From Opitutaceae bacterium UBA2377 (GTDB lineage: Bacteria; Verrucomicrobiota; Verrucomicrobiia; Opitutales; Opitutaceae), in assembly GCA_002344205.1 (NCBI GenBank), contig DDSZ01000029.1, positions 11,097-75,096 on the forward strand: a stretch of 64,000 nt of DNA, given 5' to 3'. Made by a program: the position numbers and the translations under genes. Positions within the stretch are counted from its first letter, which is position 1; every line of letters starts with the position of its first letter. Positions 40,274 through 48,625 of this stretch are shown piece by piece. The notes below the pieces were generated by a model. It had not been told where the DNA came from, searched no databases, and saw only the letters and a program-made list of their open reading frames with translations.

Positions 40274-41335
40274 ATGTCCCCAAAGAAAATCCGCATTGCT
40301 TTTGCCGGTGTCGGCGGCATGGGCCAGGCCGCACATCTCCGCAACTACGCCACCCTCCATGATGACTGCGAGGTCGTCGCCCTCGCCGAGCTTCGCCCCA
40401 AGCTGGCCCAGGCCGTCGCCCGCAAATACAACATTCCCCGCATCTACGGCACCATCGCCGAGATGCTGGCCGCCGAGAAGGTGGACGGCATCGTCGCCTC
40501 GCAGCCTTTCTGGCGGCACGGCGTGCTGGTGCCCGAGATCGTGCAGGCGGGCGTGCCCGTTTTCACCGAAAAGCCCATCGCCGCCTCGCTGGCCGTGGGC
40601 GAGCGCATCGTCGAGGCCGTAGCCCAAAGCGGCACCTGGCACATGGTCGGCTACCACAAACGCAGCGATCCCGCGACGGAGTTCGCCAAGCGCACCATCG
40701 ACGGGCTCAAGGCCTCCGGCGAACTGGGGAAATTGAAGTATGTCCGCATCTCGATGCCCCCCGGTGACTGGATTGCCAGCGGCTGGACCGAGAACATCCA
40801 CACCGACGATCCGATGCCGAACCTGGAGCTTGACCCGAAGCCCGCGGACATGGACGAGGCCACCACCAAGGACTACGAGGCCTTCGTCAATTACTACATC
40901 CATCAGGTGAACCTCATGCGGTTCCTTGTCGGCGAGCCCTACAAGGTCACCTACGCCGACCCCGCGCAGGTGCTCTTCATCGCGCACAGCGCCAGCGGCG
41001 TGCCCTGCACACTGGAGATGGCCGCCTACTCCACGAGCCTCGACTGGCAGGAGACGGCACTCGTCGCCTTCGAGCGCGGCTACGTGAAACTCTCCCTGCC
41101 CGCCCCTCTCGCCTTCAACCGCCCCGGCACGGTGGAAATCCTGCGCGATCCCGGCAACGGGGCCACTCCCGTCACGAGCCACCCGCAGATGCCATGGGTC
41201 CACGCCATGCGCAACCAAGCGCTCAACTTCATCAAAGCCGTGCGCGGCGAGGCCCCCGCGCCCTGTCTCGCGGCCGAGGCGCTGGAAGACCTGCGCGTGG
41301 CCCGCGACTACATCCGCCTATTGAAAGGAGTCTGA
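40274..41335 (+). CDS. Gfo/Idh/MocA family oxidoreductase
   Basis: A 353-residue NAD(P)-dependent dehydrogenase. MSPKKIRIAFAGVGGMGQAA carries the dinucleotide-binding GxGGMG, FTEKPIAASLA the conserved EKP lysine, and FVNYYIHQVNLMRFLVG the active-site His of the family. The C-terminal beta-sheet domain is complete. It oxidises a sugar or cyclitol, often at C3 of a glycoside (family knowledge; substrate not inferable). The start MSPKK at 40274 is preferred over open upstream codons that run back through the divergent gap. The FG-GAP gene begins two bases after its stop. Confidence 0.93.
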   Translation: MSPKKIRIAFAGVGGMGQAAHLRNYATLHDDCEVVALAELRPKLAQAVARKYNIPRIYGTIAEMLAAEKVDGIVASQPFWRHGVLVPEIVQAGVPVFTEKPIAASLAVGERIVEAVAQSGTWHMVGYHKRSDPATEFAKRTIDGLKASGELGKLKYVRISMPPGDWIASGWTENIHTDDPMPNLELDPKPADMDEATTKDYEAFVNYYIHQVNLMRFLVGEPYKVTYADPAQVLFIAHSASGVPCTLEMAAYSTSLDWQETALVAFERGYVKLSLPAPLAFNRPGTVEILRDPGNGATPVTSHPQMPWVHAMRNQALNFIKAVRGEAPAPCLAAEALEDLRVARDYIRLLKGV

Positions 41336-41337
41336 TC

Positions 41338-42441
41338 ATGGCCCTCCAATTCCAAAAACGCGTCCTCTCGGCTGAGCGTTACGAGTCCGCGGGCGTCTTC
41401 GATGTCAACGGCGACGGCATCCCCGACATCGTCAGCGGCGGCTTCTGGTATGAAGGCCCCGATTTCAAGAAGCAGCACAAGATCGGGGGTGTGACGGCTC
41501 ATGACGAATACTACGACGACTTCTCGACCATCGCCATGGACATCAACGGCGACGGCCGCCTCGACTTCGTCACCGGCGGCTGGTGGGGCGAGACTTTGCG
41601 CTGGCGGGAAAACACCGGCGATTACATCAAGGACTGGCCGGTGCATATCATCGCCCAAACCGGCAGCATCGAATCCACCCGCGCCTGGGATGTGGACAGA
41701 GACGGCGAACTGGAAATCGTGCCGAACACCCCCGGTGCGCCACTGGTCGTTTACAAGCTCATCCGCGATGCCAACGGCAAGGGCACGGGCAAATTCGCCG
41801 CGCACAAACTGAAACTCAAGGGCCGCGAGAACGACCACCAAGGACACGGCCTCGGCTTCGGCGACCTCACCGGCGACGGCCGGGGTGACTTCGTGCTCAC
41901 CAACGGCTGGCTCGAGGCGCCCGCCGATCCTTACAACGGCGAGTGGATCTGGCATCCCGACTTCAACCTCGGCCGGGCGCCCAGCGTGCCGATTCTCGTC
42001 GTGGACCTCAATGGTGACGGCAAAAACGAACTCATCCTCGGCGAAGGCCACGGCTACGGCCTGAGCTGGTGGGAATATCATGTGGATACCGCGGGCCGGC
42101 GCACTTGGAAAAGTCACGCCATCGATCCCTACAGCAGCCAGTATCACGACCTGCAATGGGTGGACATCGACGGCGACGGCCAGTGCGAGCTGATCACCGG
42201 CAAGCGCTTTCGCGCCCATCCGCAGGGCGACGGCGGCGACAAGGACCCCTACGGCTGGTATGTTTTCAAATGGACCGGCGAATGTTTTGTGAAGCACGTC
42301 GTGGATTTCGGCCCCATCGGCACCGGCAAGGGCCTTGGCATCCACTTCGCCGTCGCCGACCTCAACGGTGACGGCTGGCTTGATGTCGTCGCCCCCGGCA
42401 AGGACGGCCTCGCGATCTATCTCAACCAAGGCGCTAGTTAA
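41338..42441 (+). CDS. Cytoplasmic seven-repeat FG-GAP/VCBS propeller protein
   Basis: A 367-residue protein made of seven repeats, each with a calcium-loop motif of the DxNxDGxxD type: residues 22-30, 68-76, 118-126, 176-184, 223-231, 276-284 and 341-349 (for example DVNGDGIPD, DINGDGRLD and DLNGDGWLD). That equals a seven-bladed beta-propeller. There is no signal peptide, unlike most VCBS/FG-GAP proteins, which are secreted. AAGGAG at 41325-41330, 7 bases before the ATG, fixes the start. It lies two bases after a dehydrogenase gene and before an epimerase, so it may bind or process the same sugar (inference). Confidence 0.88.
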   Translation: MALQFQKRVLSAERYESAGVFDVNGDGIPDIVSGGFWYEGPDFKKQHKIGGVTAHDEYYDDFSTIAMDINGDGRLDFVTGGWWGETLRWRENTGDYIKDWPVHIIAQTGSIESTRAWDVDRDGELEIVPNTPGAPLVVYKLIRDANGKGTGKFAAHKLKLKGRENDHQGHGLGFGDLTGDGRGDFVLTNGWLEAPADPYNGEWIWHPDFNLGRAPSVPILVVDLNGDGKNELILGEGHGYGLSWWEYHVDTAGRRTWKSHAIDPYSSQYHDLQWVDIDGDGQCELITGKRFRAHPQGDGGDKDPYGWYVFKWTGECFVKHVVDFGPIGTGKGLGIHFAVADLNGDGWLDVVAPGKDGLAIYLNQGAS

Positions 42442-42447
42442 GTCGGT

Positions 42448-42481
42448 GGGTAGGGGCGGTTATCCTTAACCACCCCTACCC
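42448..42481. repeat. Long hairpin between FG-GAP and epimerase genes
   Basis: GGGTAGGGG (42448-42456) pairs with CCCCTACCC (42473-42481), and after one mismatch GGTTA pairs with TAACC, leaving a 4-base loop. No T-run follows, so it is not an ordinary intrinsic terminator. A single copy of the CGCCCCTACCC arm recurs near 63177-63187, hinting at a dispersed palindromic family. Confidence 0.65.
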
Positions 42482-42504
42482 TCCAAGCCCCAACCCCACA
42501 CCCC

Positions 42505-43344
42505 ATGAAAATCGGCATGAACCTCCTGCTTTGGACGGCGAAAGTCTCCGAAGCCCACGATCCGCTCCTCGCGGACCTGAAGAAAGTTGGCTACGACGGC
42601 GTAGAGATCCCCGTCTTTGAAGGCACCTCCGCCGAATACAAATCCCTCGGTGGCAAACTGCGCGACCTAGGGCTCGGCTCGACCGCGGTGACAGTAATGT
42701 CGCCCGAGGCCAACCCCATCAGCCCCGACGCCAAGGTCCGACAAGCCGCCGTGGACCGCCTCAAGTGGGTGCTCGACCGCTGCGCGGAATTCGATGCCGA
42801 GGTGCTGTGCGGTCCGCTGCATTCACCACTCGGGGTTTTCAGCGGCACCGCACCGACCACCGACGAGCGCCTGCGCGGCATCGAGACCTTTCGCAAGGTC
42901 GCGGATCACGCCGCCGCCGTGAAGGTGACGCTGGCCGTCGAATATCTGAACCGCTTCGAGAATTATTTCCTCACCACGGCCGCCGACACCAAAAAGTGGG
43001 TCGATGCCATCAACCATCCGGCCTGCGGGATGATGTGGGATACGTTCCACGCCCACATTGAGGAAAAGAATTCACCGGCCGCGCTTGAGGCCGTGCGCGA
43101 ACGACTCGTCCATGTGCACCTGAGTGAAAACGACCGGGGCACCCCGGGCACGGGGCAGGTCAATTGGGCCGGCACTTTTGCCACGTTGAAGAAGATCCGC
43201 TACGACCGGTGGCTGGTCATCGAGGCCTTCGGCCGTGCCCTGCCCGATCTCGCCGCCGCCACCCGCGTCTGGCGCGACCTCTTCGCGAAACCCGAGGATG
43301 TTTACACCGAGGGCCTCGCCTTCATCCGTCGCGGGCTGCACTGA
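42505..43344 (+). CDS. D-tagatose/D-psicose 3-epimerase-like sugar epimerase
   Basis: A 279-residue TIM-barrel enzyme. It starts MKIGMNLLLWTAKV and has VEIPVFEG, the metal ligands Glu146 (LAVEYLNRFENYF), Asp179 (MMWDTFHAHIEE), His205 (VHVHLSENDRG) and Glu240 (LVIEAFG), and Arg211. This set matches ketose 3-epimerases. It lies 63 bases after the FG-GAP gene on the same strand, separated by a hairpin. Probably interconverts a keto-sugar produced by the neighbouring dehydrogenase (inference). Confidence 0.9.
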   Translation: MKIGMNLLLWTAKVSEAHDPLLADLKKVGYDGVEIPVFEGTSAEYKSLGGKLRDLGLGSTAVTVMSPEANPISPDAKVRQAAVDRLKWVLDRCAEFDAEVLCGPLHSPLGVFSGTAPTTDERLRGIETFRKVADHAAAVKVTLAVEYLNRFENYFLTTAADTKKWVDAINHPACGMMWDTFHAHIEEKNSPAALEAVRERLVHVHLSENDRGTPGTGQVNWAGTFATLKKIRYDRWLVIEAFGRALPDLAAATRVWRDLFAKPEDVYTEGLAFIRRGLH

Positions 43345-43354
43345 GCCCAGAGCT

Positions 43355-44149
43355 TTACTTCAAACCGAGCACCTTGCGCGCATTCAGTCCCAGAATCTTG
43401 CGCTTGGCGCCGACCGGAATCTGCGCGAACAGCACGCGGCCGAGCTGTGAGGCCTGGTCGAGAAACACGACATCGCTGCCCCACACGACCTTGTCCTCCA
43501 ACCCGGCCGCCACAAGATGCTCAACCAATCCGCGTGGACAGGTCGAGAGACAGAGCTCGACATAGACGGTCGGGAATTCCTGCGCAAAACCCATGTATTT
43601 TTCCAATTCCGCCGAACCAATGTGCGCGAGGAGCCAGCGGATGCGGGGATACTTTTTGATGTGGCCCCGCAGCTCTTCGAGTTCGGGTCCGAAGACATGC
43701 GCCAGCACCGGCATCGCATGTTCGTTGGCGTAGGCAAAAACCGGCCCGTAGTTGGGATGATTGTAGGGCAAACCCGGCCGTGCCCCGTAGGACCAGACCT
43801 TGAGCCCGCGGAAACCGGCGGCGATGCCCCCGGCGAGCTGGGCCGCAACCTTGGCCGGATAGCCGACATCCACGACCAGGTAACCGAAAAAGCGATCCGG
43901 GTAGGCGCGGAGCGCTTCCGCGACCAAGGCATTGCCGTGCTCCGCATCGCCGAAGATCGCCTGAATCGAACTGATGCAGGTGAATTGGATACCCAGACGG
44001 TCCATCGAGGCCACCAAGGCCTCGGCGGTCGGCCGGATGATCGGGAAGTCCGGCCCGTGGCCAAGGTGGCCGTGGGCATCAATCAGCACTTCGCCGGATA
44101 CCGGCCGGCCCAGGCGTCCGGCCGTGGCGAAGACATCGTGGGTGTTCAT
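43355..44149 (-). CDS. Amidohydrolase-family metal-dependent hydrolase
   Basis: A 264-residue protein of the amidohydrolase-2 group. Metal ligands are complete: His26 and His28 in LIDAHGHLGHG, His151 in PVLAHVFGP, His176 in RWLLAHIGSAEL and Asp226 in VVWGSDVVF. Related enzymes hydrolyse sugar lactones or decarboxylate. The start is fixed by a strong GGAGGTG (44155-44161) 5 bases before the ATG and by a four-base overlap (ATGA) with the upstream gene. Its 3' end faces the epimerase gene 10 bases away. Confidence 0.9.
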   Translation of the reverse strand: MNTHDVFATAGRLGRPVSGEVLIDAHGHLGHGPDFPIIRPTAEALVASMDRLGIQFTCISSIQAIFGDAEHGNALVAEALRAYPDRFFGYLVVDVGYPAKVAAQLAGGIAAGFRGLKVWSYGARPGLPYNHPNYGPVFAYANEHAMPVLAHVFGPELEELRGHIKKYPRIRWLLAHIGSAELEKYMGFAQEFPTVYVELCLSTCPRGLVEHLVAAGLEDKVVWGSDVVFLDQASQLGRVLFAQIPVGAKRKILGLNARKVLGLK

Positions 44150-44904
44150 GATTTCACCTCCGCGAGCAACCGCTCGATATTGCCGTGGGCGATCGCGCGG
44201 CGCGCCTCCTCCGGAATGTTGGCGTAGGTCAGGATCGCCACCGAGGCCCCACCTTCCGCCTCGGGATAGGAACTGCCCCACACGAAGCGCTCGAAACCGA
44301 AATTGGCGACCAGCTCCGGCAGGCCCTCATGCACGGAGTAGGTGCTGCTCACGCACACGTGTAGGTTCGGATGACGCTCCAGCAGGTTGTAGAGGATCCG
44401 GTGCCGTCCCAACCGGGGCACGCGCAACAACACGAGACGCAAATCCGGGCAGGCCGTGAGGATTTGCTCCAATTCGTCCGGCGTAACCTGCGGATACTCC
44501 AGCAAGAGCGGAACCCGGGCTGCCGCACACGCCGCATACAGCCGCCCGCTGCACCAGGGCAGCGCGGAAAACATGTGCTCCTTCGGGCTCATCCACGCGA
44601 CGCGCATGCCGGCAGCCAGGGCCGAGGCAAAGGTTTGTTCGAAGGAATGGCCGGCCGGCGCCCCGTCCGGCGTTAGGCAAATGGCGGGGAGCAGGCTGGA
44701 TTGTCCGGCGAGCTCGCGCATGAGCACCTCGTTGCCCCAGTAGGGGAAATTTTCGAGACACTGCCGGTGCCGCACGATGGCGGCGGACAGATCGAGACGC
44801 GCCAGCTCGCGCTGCAGGTCGGCCACATCGGGGTGCAGCCAGGGATGCGGCTTGCGGGACACACCCACGAGCGCGTCACAAGCGATGAGTTTAAGAGGAG
44901 TCAT
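44146..44904 (-). CDS. Amidohydrolase-like pseudoenzyme (metal ligands lost)
   Basis: A 252-residue protein (261 if the ATG at 44931 is used) that aligns with the next gene's product in order and length. At every metal site the ligand is changed: the HxH loop reads ACDALVGVS, the LAH site reads LLLEYPQV, the LLAHIG site reads LVLLRVPRLG, and WGSD reads FVWGSS. The fold-defining parts (GFERFVWGS, IAHGNIERLL) are kept. It overlaps the active paralogue by four bases (ATGA) and the esterase by about 14, so the three are coexpressed. A regulatory or structural partner of the active enzyme is the simplest idea (inference). Confidence 0.82.
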   Translation of the reverse strand: MTPLKLIACDALVGVSRKPHPWLHPDVADLQRELARLDLSAAIVRHRQCLENFPYWGNEVLMRELAGQSSLLPAICLTPDGAPAGHSFEQTFASALAAGMRVAWMSPKEHMFSALPWCSGRLYAACAAARVPLLLEYPQVTPDELEQILTACPDLRLVLLRVPRLGRHRILYNLLERHPNLHVCVSSTYSVHEGLPELVANFGFERFVWGSSYPEAEGGASVAILTYANIPEEARRAIAHGNIERLLAEVKS

Positions 44905-46954
44905 TTTTAGAAAAGCAGGATATTTTCGCATGCAGCCATCGGATCAACCGGACCTCCGTCGACGGGCCCAGGGCGTCCTGAACCAGCCGGCAATTCGACG
45001 GCAGGACCCAGCCACCGCGATGGACAACCGCCCCGGCAGCATCACGCGAACCGACTACGATCGCCGATGCGCCTGCAGCCCGCAAAGCCGCAGGAAAATC
45101 CGCCGCGTTCAGAATTCCCGGGAAGTAAGCGTCGTGCGGCCATTGCGGCTTCGCGGCGGTGGCCAGTTCCGCGAATGACAGAAGCGGTTCATTGAGCACC
45201 AACCCGGCCACCCGCCCTTCGAGCCACGCGGCATAGGTGGCGACATTCGCGCCAAGTCCGTGCCCACCAACAAAAATCCTGCGCAAGCGCACGCCATGGG
45301 TGTGACGCACCCAGCGCAGCACCCGGCAAGCTTCCCGCACGCGCATCGCCATCACGGAGTCGCCTGTAGCCGCACTCACATAGGCCAGCCAGCGATCCAC
45401 CCCGCCCCATCCGACCACATCAAAAGACGATGGCGTCGCCTTCGTGTCACCCCAGCCCGGCAGGTCCACACTCAGCACGGCGAGATCAACACCATTGGCT
45501 TTGAAAACCTCCGCCGCCCGGTTCAGCCAACCCCATTGGTGCAAGGACTGCCACCGCCCACGGGCGTCAAAATAAACCAGCACCGCTTTCGGCTTCCGGA
45601 CTGACCGCCGCCGCAGCCAGGTGGCCGGTAGTTCCCAATCCCGGCCGTCACGCAGGCTGAGTTCCGTCAGCTCATGAGTCCACAAACCCGAGGTTTCTCC
45701 GGCAAGCACCTGCAGGCTCGTCCCCGGTTTCCCCACCAAGGCGCGCAAGGCGTCCTTCGACGCGGCGGCAGGCCCGGTGCGCGCGGCCTCCGCCGCAAAG
45801 CCCGCCATACCGGTGCTCGCCGGCGGATTACATTGCAGGCGGGTCGGTTCCAGCAATTTAAGCGTCCGCCCCTCGGGGATCTTGACCGCGCCGCGGGGCA
45901 TCCCCCACCAGCGTCGCACCCAACGCACAAAGGCCGCCGCCTGTGCCACGGTGTAAGCATGGCCGCAGTCATCAAACAAGGTGCCGGTTTTATCCGAACA
46001 GCCCGCCCCATGGTAGGCTGCCTTCACGCCTCGGAATAGTTTCCGCATGACGGGCTCGGTCATGACACTGTCCTGCCGCCCGGCCATCAGCAAGGCGGGC
46101 ACAAATCCGGTCGCGATGAACAATTCCTGCAGACCGAGTCCATCCGCGAAACGTCCGAACCACAGTGTCTCCGGGCAGGCCGCGTAGCCGTTGCGGATGG
46201 GATGATCCCCATCCGGCAGGCCGAAGCACGACGGCCCAATGATCCGCACCCGCGCATCCACCGCGGCGCAGGCTATCGAGGTGAACCCGCCACCGGAAAC
46301 TCCGGTCATCGCCACGCCGCCGGTGGCATCCACGTCTTCCCGGCCGCAGACATAATCCACGACCCGCCGTGCATCCGCCACGAAGAAGGCCAGCGGATTG
46401 TGTCCGCCCGGGTAGAGACGCACCCCGTCCTCAAAATGGTTGTTGCCGGCTGCATTCTCCCCGAAGCCCGGCGGATCGAAGGAGACCACCAAAAAGCCGT
46501 TGGCGGCGAACACCTGCGGCGGATGCTGCTCGCTCGGGAAGTATTTTCCGTTGTGGCCTACCGGCGTGACAATCGCCCGCCACGGCGGGGCCCAGCGGCG
46601 TGGGTCCGGTTTCCACAACGTGGCGTTCACCCAGCAACCGGGCAGCGATTCAAAAACCACATTTTCGATGGAGAACCCGGCAAACCGCGCCTCGGACAGC
46701 AATCGTCCGCGCACGGGTCCGTCGGAGGGCTTGAAGGGCACGCTGGCGAGCGAAGCCACAAGCCGCCGGCGTAATTTCCGCGAATAGTTCCGCCACTCCG
46801 CCGGCGTGCGCAACCGCGCCTGCTCCTGCCGGCTGCGGTCCAGTTGCGCCAAGGCCGTGGCCACAATCCTTCGCCGCAGCATGCCGCGCAGGTCGTGGCC
46901 GGGGGCCGGCGGTGTATAAAGCGGGGGTTCAGCCGCGAAAAGGCGGGTGGACAT
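44891..46954 (-). CDS. Tandem alpha/beta hydrolase (acetyl-xylan-esterase-like), second domain inactive
   Basis: A 687-residue protein with two alpha/beta-hydrolase domains. The first has nucleophile Ser220 in GVSGGG, acid Asp295 (AGRQDSVM) and base His332 (DDCGHAY), with an upstream GHNGKYFPSEQHPP loop typical of acetyl-xylan-esterase/dienelactone-type hydrolases. The second (from about residue 440) keeps LSVDLPGWGDT and the elbow FVGGHGLGANVATYAAW, but the nucleophile position is Gly566, so it should be inactive. The N-terminus MSTRLFAAEPPLYTPPAPG has no clear signal. It is followed by the amidohydrolase pair. Confidence 0.85.
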   Translation of the reverse strand: MSTRLFAAEPPLYTPPAPGHDLRGMLRRRIVATALAQLDRSRQEQARLRTPAEWRNYSRKLRRRLVASLASVPFKPSDGPVRGRLLSEARFAGFSIENVVFESLPGCWVNATLWKPDPRRWAPPWRAIVTPVGHNGKYFPSEQHPPQVFAANGFLVVSFDPPGFGENAAGNNHFEDGVRLYPGGHNPLAFFVADARRVVDYVCGREDVDATGGVAMTGVSGGGFTSIACAAVDARVRIIGPSCFGLPDGDHPIRNGYAACPETLWFGRFADGLGLQELFIATGFVPALLMAGRQDSVMTEPVMRKLFRGVKAAYHGAGCSDKTGTLFDDCGHAYTVAQAAAFVRWVRRWWGMPRGAVKIPEGRTLKLLEPTRLQCNPPASTGMAGFAAEAARTGPAAASKDALRALVGKPGTSLQVLAGETSGLWTHELTELSLRDGRDWELPATWLRRRSVRKPKAVLVYFDARGRWQSLHQWGWLNRAAEVFKANGVDLAVLSVDLPGWGDTKATPSSFDVVGWGGVDRWLAYVSAATGDSVMAMRVREACRVLRWVRHTHGVRLRRIFVGGHGLGANVATYAAWLEGRVAGLVLNEPLLSFAELATAAKPQWPHDAYFPGILNAADFPAALRAAGASAIVVGSRDAAGAVVHRGGWVLPSNCRLVQDALGPSTEVRLIRWLHAKISCFSKNDSS

Positions 46955-47063
46955 ACCGAGGGCGGCGCATTGGGGTCGCCGCTACCACACGGGCATCAAG
47001 CATGACGGGCTGGACAATTGGCGGGTGGCCGACCAAGAGCCAAGGCTTGTTTTAACCCCGCGC

Positions 47064-48578
47064 ATGCCCCCCAGCCCCGTAAAACTAACCTTGGCGCCGG
47101 ACCAGCCCGGTCCACAGATCAGCCGGCACATTTTCGGCCAGTTTGCCGAACACCTCGGCACCTGCGTTTACGACAGCATCTGGGTCGGCGAAGATTCGCC
47201 CATCCCCAACGTGCGGGGCATCCGGAGCGATGTGGTGTCTGCATTGCGCGAAATCCGGATGCCCAACATCCGCTGGCCGGGCGGGTGTTTCGCCGACGCC
47301 TACCACTGGCGCAACGGGATCGGTCCCCGGAGCCGGCGGCCCCGCATGCGCAACGACACCTGGGGCCAGATCGAGACCAACGCGTTTGGCACCCATGAAT
47401 TTCTCGACTTCTGTGCGCAGACCGGAGCCGCGCCGGTGATCTGCGGCAATCTCGGCTCGGGCACCGTGCAGGAGATGCGCGACTGGGTCGAATACCTGAA
47501 CGCACCCACCGGGACGGTGCTTGCCGACGAACGCGCCGCCAACGGCCATCCCGAGCCCTACGGTGTGCGTTACTGGGGCGTGGGCAACGAGAGCTGGGGC
47601 TGCGGCGGCCTCATGCGCGCCGAGTATTATGCCGACGAGTTCCGCCGCTACGCCACCTATCTGGGCAACTACGAAAAATCGAAACTCTTCCGCATCGCGA
47701 CCGGCCCGGGCCTGGACGACTATCACTGGACCGAAGTGATGATGCGCGAGTGCTCCGCGCCTCGCTTCAACCCCGGGATCATGGACGGGCTGTCGCTGCA
47801 TTATTACATGAACGGCGGCGTGCCTCCCGCGAAGGTTCAGCGCACGCTGCACGCCACGGGATTCGGCGCGGCCGAGTGGCGCACGGTCATGGCTCATGCC
47901 TGGTATGTGGACGACCTCATCGCCCGTCACAGTGCCATCATGGATCGGTATGATCCGGCGAAGCGCATCAAACTCATCGTGGACGAATGGGGCTCGTGGT
48001 ATGCGGCCGAACCCGGCGCCAAGACCAGCACCCTCTTCCAGCAGCAAACCCTGCGCGACGCGCTCATCTCGGCGCTTACCTTTCACAGCTTCATCAACCA
48101 TGCCGAACGCGTGCACATGGCCAACGCCGCGCAGGTCTGCAACGTGCTGCACTCCGTGCTCCTCACCAACGGCCCCGTCACCATCCGCACGCCCAACTGG
48201 CACGCTTTCCACCTGTTCGCACCGCATCAGGATGCCCACCGGCTGCCGGTCGCCGGCGACATTCCCCAACTGGAGGATGACGGACTCACCTACCCGCGCC
48301 TGTCCACCGCCGCTTCACGGACCGCGGATGGTGTCATTACGGTAACTCTGGCCCACACGGATCCGGAGGAACCGGTCGAAATCGCCCTCTCAGGCCTGCC
48401 ACCCGGGGCGAAAGTCCACGCCCGCATCCTGGCTGCGGACACCCTCGATGCCTGCAACACCGTGAAAGCGCCCGACCGCGTCGCAGCCCGGGATTGGACT
48501 GACTTCAATTTCACCGGCTCCACCCTCACCGCCACCCTCCCGCCGGCCTGCATCGTCGCGCTCACTTTCCCGTCATAA
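47064..48578 (+). CDS. GH51 alpha-L-arabinofuranosidase
   Basis: A 504-residue intracellular glycosidase. Family markers: HIFGQFAEHLGTCVYDSIWV, MPNIRWPGGCFADAYHWRNG, acid/base Glu176 in YWGVGNESWGCGG and nucleophile Glu308 in LIVDEWGSWYAAEPG, then a C-terminal beta-sandwich. It releases L-arabinose from arabinan/arabinoxylan fragments or glycosides. There is no signal peptide, so oligosaccharides must be imported. The start MPPSPVKLTL at 47064 is preferred over 39 open upstream codons that extend into the divergent gap with the esterase gene. Confidence 0.95.
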   Translation: MPPSPVKLTLAPDQPGPQISRHIFGQFAEHLGTCVYDSIWVGEDSPIPNVRGIRSDVVSALREIRMPNIRWPGGCFADAYHWRNGIGPRSRRPRMRNDTWGQIETNAFGTHEFLDFCAQTGAAPVICGNLGSGTVQEMRDWVEYLNAPTGTVLADERAANGHPEPYGVRYWGVGNESWGCGGLMRAEYYADEFRRYATYLGNYEKSKLFRIATGPGLDDYHWTEVMMRECSAPRFNPGIMDGLSLHYYMNGGVPPAKVQRTLHATGFGAAEWRTVMAHAWYVDDLIARHSAIMDRYDPAKRIKLIVDEWGSWYAAEPGAKTSTLFQQQTLRDALISALTFHSFINHAERVHMANAAQVCNVLHSVLLTNGPVTIRTPNWHAFHLFAPHQDAHRLPVAGDIPQLEDDGLTYPRLSTAASRTADGVITVTLAHTDPEEPVEIALSGLPPGAKVHARILAADTLDACNTVKAPDRVAARDWTDFNFTGSTLTATLPPACIVALTFPS

Positions 48579-48605
48579 AAAAGCCGGCCCAATTTGCGGG
48601 CCGGC
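48577..48605 (-). terminator. Intrinsic terminator after the YugP-like gene
   Basis: On the minus strand GCCGGCCC-GCAAATT-GGGCCGGC is followed by TTTTTT (48577-48582). It also overlaps the end of the arabinofuranosidase gene, but on the plus strand no T-run follows. Confidence 0.9.
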
Positions 48606-48625
48606 CGGAAAGGGCGCACCGGATA

